A stretch of DNA of 64,000 nucleotides from Paludibacteraceae bacterium (lineage in GTDB: Bacteria > Bacteroidota > Bacteroidia > Bacteroidales > Paludibacteraceae): positions 104,766 through 168,765 of the forward strand of contig JAFYMG010000009.1 of the NCBI GenBank assembly GCA_017556705.1, read 5' to 3'. The notes beneath the pieces are model-generated. The model was not told the DNA's origin. It made no database searches and saw only the letters and a program-made list of their open reading frames with translations. The position numbers and the translations under genes are program-made. Below are positions 24,831 through 34,200 of this stretch, in pieces (position 1 is the first letter of the stretch; each line of letters begins with the position of its first letter).

Positions 24831-25945
24831 ATCTCCAGTGCCACCTCTCCATTCTCCACATTAAACACTTTGGCACTATCGCTATGTGCAGCTAATAGTT
24901 CGGTCAAATGCTGGCGGTCAGTGTCGGTGATAAATATCTGCCCAAACTGCTGACTGACAACCAGTTGCACTATTCTCTCCACGCGTTCGCTGTCCAACTT
25001 ATCAAAGATATCATCCAGTAGCAATATCGGTTTTTTGTTTACTGCATGTACCTGACTGAGATACAATGCCTGTCCCAATTTCATCGCCAACAAAAAACTC
25101 TTCTGCTGCCCTTGGCTTCCCACACGCTTCAGTGGATAATCTCCAAGCTTCATCTCCAACTCATCTTTGTGTACCCCTTGCGAGGTCCAACCTATTAAAA
25201 TATCGCGTGTGCGCGTGCGTGCGAAGGCGTCCGCCAAATCACGCTCATGCAACTGCGACACATAGTTCAACGACACCTCTTCTTTTGCACCCGAAATAGC
25301 GCGGTACACCTCCTGAAAATAAGGGGTAAATTGCTCTACAAAGCGCACGCGCTCTCTGTATATAGGCTCGGCATGTTGCACCATTTGCAGCTCCAACACC
25401 TCGAACAATGCTGTTGGCAGCGTGTCCAAAGATGCATTTTCGTATTGCTTCAACAGCGCATTGCGTTGTTTGAGTAGCGCGTTGTATTGTGTCAAGTGCT
25501 CAAGGTACGCTTTGTTGTATTGCGAGATCACTCCGTCGATAAATCTACGTCGCTCATCGCTACCCTCCACCACCAATTCGCTATCTTGTGGTGATACCAT
25601 CACCAGAGGTATGAGTCCGATATGGTCGAGCAAGCGTTTGTAATCTTTCTTGCCACGGCGGAATTGCTTTTTCACACCGCGTTTAAGCCCACAACTGATT
25701 ACCTCCTCCGCCTCGCCATCCACATATTTCCCCTGCACGAGTGCCATCTCTTCATCGTGATGGATATTTTGGCTATCGATAGCGTTATACGCTGATTTTG
25801 TGAAACTTAGGTAGTATATCGCATCGAGTATATTGGTCTTGCCTTGCCCATTGAGTCCTACAAAACAATTGAGCTTCTCCGAGAAACTCATTGTCGCCTC
25901 ACGGAGATTCTTGTAGTTCAATATGTTCAGTTCCTTTAGTATCAT
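24821..25945 (-). CDS. recF: DNA replication and repair protein RecF
   Basis: A 374-residue SMC-like ATPase that loads RecA at single-strand gaps. It opens with LKELNILNYKNLREATMSF, followed by Walker A (GLNGQGKT, Lys36). The signature region KRVGSQGQQKSFLLAMKL and Walker B KPILLLDDIFDKLDSERV are present near 270-310. Its length is normal. The TAG stop is formed by CTA on the plus strand inside the repeat linker GTCCTCTAAAC, so the array abuts the coding end exactly. No dnaA or dnaN is adjacent, as is usual in Bacteroidetes. Confidence 0.95.
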   Translation of the reverse strand: MILKELNILNYKNLREATMSFSEKLNCFVGLNGQGKTNILDAIYYLSFTKSAYNAIDSQNIHHDEEMALVQGKYVDGEAEEVISCGLKRGVKKQFRRGKKDYKRLLDHIGLIPLVMVSPQDSELVVEGSDERRRFIDGVISQYNKAYLEHLTQYNALLKQRNALLKQYENASLDTLPTALFEVLELQMVQHAEPIYRERVRFVEQFTPYFQEVYRAISGAKEEVSLNYVSQLHERDLADAFARTRTRDILIGWTSQGVHKDELEMKLGDYPLKRVGSQGQQKSFLLAMKLGQALYLSQVHAVNKKPILLLDDIFDKLDSERVERIVQLVVSQQFGQIFITDTDRQHLTELLAAHSDSAKVFNVENGEVALEMPV

Positions 25946-25965
25946 TCAGATCACTTTGTTGTAGA

Positions 25966-26113
25966 TCGTTCGCAATGCTCACTGTAGATCGCTCGTTACA
26001 CTCGCTGTAGTTCACTTCGCTGGAGACTACAGGGCGTAAGCCCGTCCTACAGTCACGAAGTGCCGACCTACAGGCGCTAGCGCCGAACTACAGCCCGTAG
26101 TGGCGATCTATTA
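25966..26113 (+). repeat. Hairpin-linker repeat array between recF and the NtrC-type gene
   Basis: The linkers are of a second type (CTGTAGAT/GTT, then CTACAG), with palindromes GGGC-gtaa-GCCC, CAC-gaa-GTG and GGCGC-ta-GCGCC separated by GTCCTACAG, GACCTACAG and GAACTACAG. It ends at the stop codon of the NtrC-type gene. Confidence 0.78.
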
Positions 26114-27277
26114 AGCGAAGCACGCCACATCCCCAGCCGTTATCACCTCCCCGCCGAGGATAATCAGTCGCTCCACCACGTTGCGCAATTCGCGGATGTT
26201 ACCTGGCCATGTACGCGCCTGCAACGCTGCCACTGCGCCCTCGTCAAACACCTTCACTTTCCATCCCTGCTCCTCACAAATCATCTTCGCAAAGTGGCTG
26301 ACCAGCAATGGGATATCCTCTTTTCTATCATCCAAAGCAGGCACATGAATAGGTATCACGTTCAGGCGATGGAAGAGGTCCTCTCGGAAGCGTCCTTCGG
26401 CAATCTCGTTTTTGAGATCCTTGTTGGTAGCAGCCAACACGCGAACATTCACTTTGATTGGTTTGTCGCTACCCACGCGAGTGATCTCATTCTCCTGTAG
26501 CGCACGCAGCACTTTTGCTTGCGCCGATAGGCTCATGTCGCCGATTTCATCGAGGAACAGCGTGCCGCCATCGGCTTGCTCAAACTTACCCGCACGATCT
26601 TTGATGGCGCTGGTGAAACTACCTTTGGTATGTCCAAACAGTTCACTCTCAATCAGTTCGCTAGGGATAGCCGCACAGTTGACCTCCACCATTGGCTTCT
26701 TGGCGCGTGCGCTATTCTCATGGATCAGGTGCGCCACCACCTCTTTGCCCGTGCCATTCGCACCTGTGATTAGCACGCGTGCTTCGGTAGGCGCTACTTT
26801 CTCTATTATCTCGCCTACGCGGTTGATGGCATCACTTTCGCCCACCATCTTGTTGCGCGCACCTATCTTCTTGCGCAACACTTTGGTCTCTTGCACCAGC
26901 GACTTATGCTCCAACGCCCGTTGGGTAGTAACTAGCAATCTATTGAGATCCAAAGGCTTAACAATAAAGTCATACGCTCCGTTCTTCAGTGCATCCACAG
27001 CAGTTTCCACAGTGCCGTGCCCCGATATCATCACCACGGGTGCTTCCTCTCCACCTTGCTCTTGCATGACCTTGTGATAGGCCTGTAGCAACTCCATGCC
27101 ATCCATCTCTGGCATCTTGATGTCGGTATAAATCAGATCATACTTAGCAGCAAGGGCCATCTCCAATCCTATGCGCCCATTTTCCGCCACTTCCACGGTA
27201 TATCCCTCAAACTCAAGGATTTCCTTCAGCGTATTGCGGATTGCACGTTCATCATCTATCACCAGAATCTTTGCCAT
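26111..27277 (-). CDS. NtrC-type AAA+ response regulator without DNA-binding domain
   Basis: A 388-residue two-component regulator. The receiver domain (1-120) has acidic residues 8-10, phospho-acceptor Asp52 and Lys107. The AAA+ domain (about 145-375) has Walker A GANGTGK (172-178) and Walker B LFLDEIGD (240-247). The sigma54-contact loop reads GSFTSA (219-224) instead of GAFTGA. The protein ends right after the AAA+ lid, with no Fis-type helix-turn-helix, which I believe is common for this Bacteroidetes lineage. The start at 27277 matches the receiver N-terminus and lies downstream of a promoter. The partner kinase is not adjacent. Confidence 0.88.
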   Translation of the reverse strand: MAKILVIDDERAIRNTLKEILEFEGYTVEVAENGRIGLEMALAAKYDLIYTDIKMPEMDGMELLQAYHKVMQEQGGEEAPVVMISGHGTVETAVDALKNGAYDFIVKPLDLNRLLVTTQRALEHKSLVQETKVLRKKIGARNKMVGESDAINRVGEIIEKVAPTEARVLITGANGTGKEVVAHLIHENSARAKKPMVEVNCAAIPSELIESELFGHTKGSFTSAIKDRAGKFEQADGGTLFLDEIGDMSLSAQAKVLRALQENEITRVGSDKPIKVNVRVLAATNKDLKNEIAEGRFREDLFHRLNVIPIHVPALDDRKEDIPLLVSHFAKMICEEQGWKVKVFDEGAVAALQARTWPGNIRELRNVVERLIILGGEVITAGDVACFA

Positions 27278-27303
27278 AGTAAACCAAATTATACAATTCG
27301 TTG

Positions 27304-27311
27304 CAAAAGTA
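27304..27311 (-). promoter_or_regulatory. Promoter -7 element TACTTTTG for the NtrC-type gene
   Basis: TACTTTTG on the minus strand lies 27 bases upstream of the ATG at 27277. It shows that a longer reading frame starting at 27334 is not the real gene start. Confidence 0.68.
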
Positions 27312-27637
27312 CAATTTTTTTCCGACATGACCAAATTTTTTATCGCTTTTAATAAATTTATTCATCACAAACTGCTAAACTACTCCCACCCTAAGTATTC
27401 CGTAACACATTACCACCGCTCCGTTCGTCGGTGCTCCCAAAAGCACCGACTACGCCATCGCTAAATCTTAAAGAATGGCGCAGAGAACAACTCAATTAAT
27501 AGATAAAATCTATCTTTTTAAAAAAATATGTTCATTTTCTTGCGTATATGCGTTTTTTTTTGTACCTTTGTGCGATTTTGTGACGCTATGCCATTTTTAG
27601 TGTAAATTACTCTTTTATTTCATACGTATTCACAGCC
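27312..27637 (+). other. Intergenic region with two hairpins and a terminator-promoter cassette
   Basis: This divergent gap has no convincing ORF. It holds a strong hairpin (TCGGTGCT-cccaaa-AGCACCGA, about 27429-27451), then ATAGAT-aaa-ATCTAT followed by CTTTTT (27499-27519), then the promoter at 27563. The last two are the plus-strand copy of the composite found upstream of pnp and metK. Confidence 0.6.
27563..27570 (+). promoter_or_regulatory. Promoter -7 element TACCTTTG with conserved TTGCGTATATGCG spacer
   Basis: TTGCGTATATGCG and a T-run precede TACCTTTG. It drives the 162-residue protein gene and probably the giant protein gene after it. Confidence 0.75.
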
Positions 27638-28126
27638 ATGCGAAACCAACGCAAGACGTATTCCACCTCATCACTTCTCTTCTATAGGGTAGTGCATATC
27701 GTTGTGATATGCATGTTTATGTTGATTGTAGCAACGCCAGTATCTGCGCAGATCTACACTTCTACGCGATACGAGAATCCTTACAATTCTTATTCTACCA
27801 CCTACTCTGGTACTTTCCATGGTACTACCTATCGTATGGCAGAGGCATCTCCTGCCTACGAATCATACCAATCTAGTATCTATCAGCCATTCGGCTCCAT
27901 GTCTCCAAGGCGAAACGCAGACAGACCAGATCTCCCTTCTGTCGGAGATGATTTGCCAACGGACAACGACAATAACAACAACGATAATATCCTCGATGAC
28001 TTCGGTCATCCGAGTGACCCAGGCTATGCATCCTCTCCTGTGGGTGAGGCATGGGTAATGCTATTGTTCGCAGCCACAGCGGCAATCGTCTTGACGGTAA
28101 AGAAACGTAAACCCAAAAACATTTAA
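27638..28126 (+). CDS. Small exported protein with C-terminal membrane anchor
   Basis: A 162-residue protein of unknown function. It has an N-terminal signal peptide (VVHIVVICMFMLIVATPVSAQ), a low-complexity extracytoplasmic part rich in Ser, Thr, Tyr and Pro, and an acidic Asn/Asp stretch. The C-terminus is SPVGEAWVMLLFAATAAIVL, with a basic tail KKRKPKNI. A small polar motif, one membrane span and basic end resemble sorting or anchoring tails, for example those of LPxTG or PEP-CTERM type, but the motif here is different. It sits 154 bases before the giant secreted protein gene, suggesting a functional pair. Confidence 0.7.
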   Translation: MRNQRKTYSTSSLLFYRVVHIVVICMFMLIVATPVSAQIYTSTRYENPYNSYSTTYSGTFHGTTYRMAEASPAYESYQSSIYQPFGSMSPRRNADRPDLPSVGDDLPTDNDNNNNDNILDDFGHPSDPGYASSPVGEAWVMLLFAATAAIVLTVKKRKPKNI

Positions 28127-28280
28127 CCAATCATTACCTAATTACGGGTTCTTGATGAGTTCATAGAGACGGTGTAAGTTCATCCGCATCAAATAATCCA
28201 AACAGTCTTAACCGAAAGTTAACTAAAGAGTTAACAATATTAATAGAACGAAACAACGTCGCGAAAGCGACAGAGATTAT

Positions 28281-31200
28281 ATGAATACAACATTTACAAC
28301 TTGCGCCGAGAAGAAGGCGAAACAATTTCTTAACCTATTACAAGGATATACCAAAGGTATACGACTAACTGCCATCCTCATTCTCCTTCTAATGGGAGTT
28401 AATAATGTGTGGGGCGACAACAATGTCAAAGTGTATTGTGCTATTAAGGCAAGTGATTTGAATTGCTACACATTGAAGGTAAATGCCAATATTGGCGACA
28501 ACAACACATGGCGACAATACACCATGGAAAAACTTGACGAAACGTACGAAGGTAGACTTATTTATCAAGCCACTATAGTGGAAAGGTATGGAGGTGTCGA
28601 TGCATTGCAGTTCCAATTATATGAAGGTAATGACTGGAAAACGCAACAACAACCTTATAATACTTGGACAACATCATCTACTTTCGCTAATAAACTTTAT
28701 GTGTATGACACGGATAAGTGGATCACAAAAACAAATGATCCGTCCTACACCGTATATTTTGTCAACAAAGATAGTTGGACTGGAACAATTAAAGCGTATG
28801 CATGGAACAGCGATTGTGACAAAAACAAGGATTGGTCTGGCGCTGACATGACTTCCACAGGAAAGACGTATAAGGGCAAAAACATATATTCAATCACTCT
28901 CAACAAACGATATGCAAACATAATTTTTAATAATGGCTCTTCAAAGACGGATGATTTAACCTTGGGCTCAACAAATATTGGAAAAATGTTTGACGGTTCA
29001 AGTTGGGTTGATTACAATGTAGATCCTGTCGTTACTTTCAAAGCCAATGGTGGCACAGGTAGTGATTATACACAAACAGTAAAATACAACACGAGCACAG
29101 CTCTAACCGCAAATAAATTTACTCGTACAGGATATTCTTTCAATGGATGGAAGACAGCGGCAAATAGTGGCACTAGCTATGCAAATCAAGCAAGTGTAAA
29201 ATTCACAGCAAACACCACCCTCTACGCACAATGGACGGCTAACCAATACACCATCACCTATAAAGATCAAGGGGGTAGCAACTTCTCTGGTTCACATGCC
29301 AGTGGCTACCCTACCAAACACACCTACGGCACTGCTACCACGCTAAGTACGGCCACCAAAACTGGCTACACCTTTGACGGATGGTTTACAACCCAAGATT
29401 GTACTGGCTCCGCAATCACTTCACTTGGTGCTACCGCATACACTGCTGCGATCACCCTTTACGCTAAATGGACTGCCAATAAATACACCGTTACACTTGA
29501 TAACCAAAGCGCAACAACAGCAGGTACTGCCTCAGTACAAGCCACTTATGGTTCAGCTATGCCTTCTGCTACGATGCCACAAAAAACTGGTTATACTTTT
29601 GGTGGCTATTACACAGCTATCAACGGAGGTGGCACAAAATACTATAATGCTAATGGTTCAAGCGCAAAGAATTGGGACAAAACAGCAGCAGCAATCCTCT
29701 ACGCACAATGGACAGCGAAGGATATCACCATCAACTGGGATGCAAATGGTGGTTCTGTAACTCCAACAAGTTCAACCTACACCTATGACGGGGATGCAAT
29801 CACATTGCCAACTCCTTCATATGCTGGACATCGCTTCCTTGGATGGTTCACGGCGGCTGACGGAGGAACACAAATTACTGATGTCGGAACAACTAATAAA
29901 CCTTACACTACTGTTACATACTACGCACATTGGGAAGTAAGTATTGTAGAACATACGGTTACATTTGCCGTCGGTACGGAAAGTACTGAATACGGAACCT
30001 TAACAGCAGCCACAAATTCAGGAAACATCACCTCTGGATCTAATGTGATAGAAGGTACATCCGTGACCTTTACCGCGAAACCGAACACAGGCTATGTTGT
30101 AGAAGGTTGGTACACCAATGCTACTTGCACAGAAGGCAAACACGACGCAGGAAGTGCCACATACACAACGACTGTTAATGACGCACTCAATGTATATGTT
30201 AAATTCGTTGAGAAAAAATGGTCAGTCGCCTTTGCAGCAAGCACAGGTGGCACAGTGACTACTCCGTCATCCACACCGCAAACCGTTGGGGAAGTGACGG
30301 GTATCAGCATTGCTGCCACCCCTGCTACAGGTTATACGTTCAAGCAATGGACTATCACAAGTGGCGCTGGTTCATTCACTTCAGAAGCTACCACAAATAG
30401 TAACACATTCAAACCTACAAATAATTCAACAGTAACGGCTTCGTTTAACGAGACGATGTCCACCCTAACCACTTCAAATAAATATGATGTTGGTAATCCT
30501 GAATATGCAATTCCTACAAAATCAGTAAATTCAATAGGTGTTGCAACCACCGCAACAGTCACAGCTACGGCAGCAGGCAATGGCTACACTTTCACAGGTT
30601 GGACACTTACCAACTGTACTCGTACCGATGGCGGAGCAGATGATGCAACAAGCATCACCGTTCGCTCCAATGGCGATGGCAAAGCAGCAACAGTTGTGGC
30701 AAATTATGCAGAAGATTTAACAACTAGTTGGGTATTGAAAGGTTCATTTGTAGATGATTTTGCTACTGCGTATAAATTTGTAAAAAAATCAGGTGAATCT
30801 ACTGGCAAAGTTGCATATGTTTCATTAGACTTAGCAGACAGTAAAGCATATCGATTCAAAGTTGTAAATGGTAGCACTTGGTATGGAAATAATAATAGCG
30901 ATGAACAATATTGGATAAAAGCAACAGCTGAGAATTGGGACTTTTATTCTGATGCAGGAGATTGTCACATGAAGTCCTCTGTTGCAGGCACATATACATT
31001 CAAAATCGATTTCTCAGGCACCAATCCAAAAGTTTCTGTACAATTCCCAACCGCATACAAAATCACATATGGCGTCGGCACAAACAAGGGTACAGATAAG
31101 GTAACTACTACTCCATCAATTACCAGTGGATCTCTTGTTTTGGCATCTACATCTATCACTTTTAGCAAAGGCGACACCAAAACAGGTTACACATGGAAGA

Positions 31201-34200
31201 ACTGGAATAACAAAAACGATGGTACTGGTACAGTTTTAGGAACTGGCGACACTTATGTTAGTTCAAATCGCGAAGCCGATATTACCGTTTATGCTTGCTA
31301 CGACCTTGTTACATATAATATCACCTACAACACTAACGGCGGTACAAATCCAAATAACGCGCAAACATCATACAACGTAACAACAGCGACATTCAACCTA
31401 CCAACCCCAACCAAAACAGGTTATACCTTTGCAGGATGGTACGATAACGCAGGACTTACTGGAAATAAGATCACTCAAATCGCCAAAGGTTCAACAGGTC
31501 ATCAAGAATTTTGGGCAAAATGGACTCCTAACACTTACAACATCACCTATAAAGATCAAGGAGGTAGCGACTTCTCTGGCACACATGCAGATGGACATCC
31601 AACCACTCACACATACGGAATTGAAACTACATTAAAGACAGCCTCCAAAACTGGCTATACCTTTGATGGTTGGCATACAGACGCAGCATGTACCCAAAAT
31701 GTTACATCACTCAATGCTACTGCATACACCGCAGCCATCACCCTCTACGCAAAGTGGAAAGCACTAAGTTTCGAGCTTACATGGGATCCCAATGGCGGTA
31801 CAATTACTACGCCAGGTTCACCAGAAGGGGGCGAAGTGGAAGCAGGCACACCACTTAAAGCACCTACTGTAACAAAAGAGCACTATGACAATACTGGTTG
31901 GAATCCTGAAGTACCTGCTGTCATGCCAGGCGAGGATGTTACATACATCGCACAATGGACTCCAAAGGAATATAAAATCACCTATAATCTCAATGGAGGT
32001 AATGGCACAATGACTCCTGCTACATATACCATCGAGTCAGAGACATTTACACTGCCAAATAATCCAACCAAAACGGGTTACACATTTGCAGGATGGTATG
32101 CAAATGCAGAGCTTACAGGTAATGCCGTTACTCAAATCGAAAAAGGCTCGACAGGCGACAAAACATATTGGGCAAAATGGGATGTAGCAAGCTATACCAT
32201 TACCTTTGACCTAGAAGGAGGTACAGGTGGAACATCCACATTGACCGTTCAATACGAAGCACAATTACCAAATATCACTATTCCAACAAAAGCAGGTCAC
32301 TTATTCTTGGGATATTACAATGGTGACAATGGCACGGGTACACAGTACTATGATGCTAGCGGTAAAGGTCTCAAACCCATGCCTGCAAACAACCTAACCC
32401 TCTACGCAAAATGGTTAAATAGTAGCGATTGCATCTTCTTCTACAACAACTTAGGATGGAGTAATGTATATGTATACTTCTATAACAATGCTGATGGACA
32501 CAATTATTGGGCAGATGGTTATGGTACAGGAGCTAATAAACAACAGAAATTCTGGGAGAATAATCCATATTACGAGATGGAGCATGGCACAATGACCCAA
32601 ATTAAAGGTACAAATATCTGGTATTACTACGCTACATATATCAAAACAAATCAGCGTAGCAAAGTTTCTTTTGCTAATGTGAACCAATCTTGTGACAAGG
32701 AAGCCAACAACACGAACTCTTATTTCCAAAATGCACAAGTCGTATATCGTGCAGATTTAGATTACGAGAAGAGAGTTCCTATGTTTGTTCCTCATACTAC
32801 TCAATCACATTACTTCAGCAATACAAAATCCACCTATTACAACCATGGTTACTGGATGAATTATCCAACGAATACAGGATATAAGCTACACATCTTTGAT
32901 GAAAACGGAAATAAAATCAATGACCAATTAGTGGAAATCCCATTTGAATATGGTGATAATATTATTATGCCATGGTCTGTTAATGTAAGTCTTGAAGGGG
33001 CAACGACATATGCATTTAAGATTCAGCGTGCTGACAATCAATGGTATGGTAACAACGGAACGATGACCACTAATAGCAGTGGCGATGTCGGTCAAACCGC
33101 TTGGGAGTTTACCACAGGAACTAACAACTGTAAGATTACGACAACGGCTCCTGGTACATATGTATTTACATTGAAATATGACAAAGACAGAAATAGTAAT
33201 TACAACTATCTAGTAGGAGTAGAGTACCCTGCTAGTGTAGGAGATTATCGTTTGGCGTACAAAGATAATACACATCCTTTCCACCCTGGACACTTGCTCA
33301 AGAAGCGAGCAGGATCAGATATTGTTAGTTTCTTCGTACACTATGACGAGAATCCTCTGATTATGTTGCAACACGTTACTGCTATTGATGCGAAGACCGG
33401 AGCTATCACTTGGGAAACACTAAGTACGTCCACATTAAAAAGTATGACTGGTATTGAAGCTACTGGTATATACAACTTTGTTTTAGAGCAAACAGACAGC
33501 GAGGCTATTTTGCAAAATTCTGCTACAAAATACACTGGCAACTTCTATATTCGTACCGACGCTACAGCAGGAGGTTGGGGCAATTTCCGTCAAAAGAGCA
33601 ACCAAATGACCTATAGTAGTTATGCGGATAATCACTCTAACTTCAACCATTATTTCGTAGAGTGGATTCATCAAGGCAAGAATGTAAAATTCACCATCGC
33701 AAATGACTATAGTTATTGTCTATCTGATACTTTGGATGCAGACGACATTGTCACCACTGGTAATTTGCCTAAGGATGCCAATGTTCGCTTTGGTTGGGAT
33801 AGCCACACCAACAAACTTAGTCGTGCATATATCGCAGGTACAGAAAACGAACAATACCGTTTCCTTGTGCTAGGAGGAATAGATGATAATCTCAAAGACA
33901 AAGATGGCAATACGCTCACAAATAATGAGATCGTATTCACAGACTTAGAGGATTGGATTTACCAAGCAGACGTGACTGCTAACGAAAATACCATGATCCG
34001 ACTAACAGCTCAATACAATAATCAAACTCAGTACTTCAAAGGAGCTGCAGACGGAGAGAATCAGTACATCCCTGTGCTAACTGGTGGAGCAAGTGGCGAT
34101 TATAAGATTCGCTTTATCTACAACTTCAAGTCCAATCACCTTGTAACAGCCTGGTTAGCAGACGGAAATAACATAACAGAAAACAAGGTTTTAGGCACGG

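Noticed and set aside
26111..27277. Truncation of the NtrC-type gene by the neighbouring repeat array
   Set aside because: The missing HTH suggested truncation, but as far as I recall Bacteroidetes orthologues of about 388 residues end at the same point, so this is probably the normal form.
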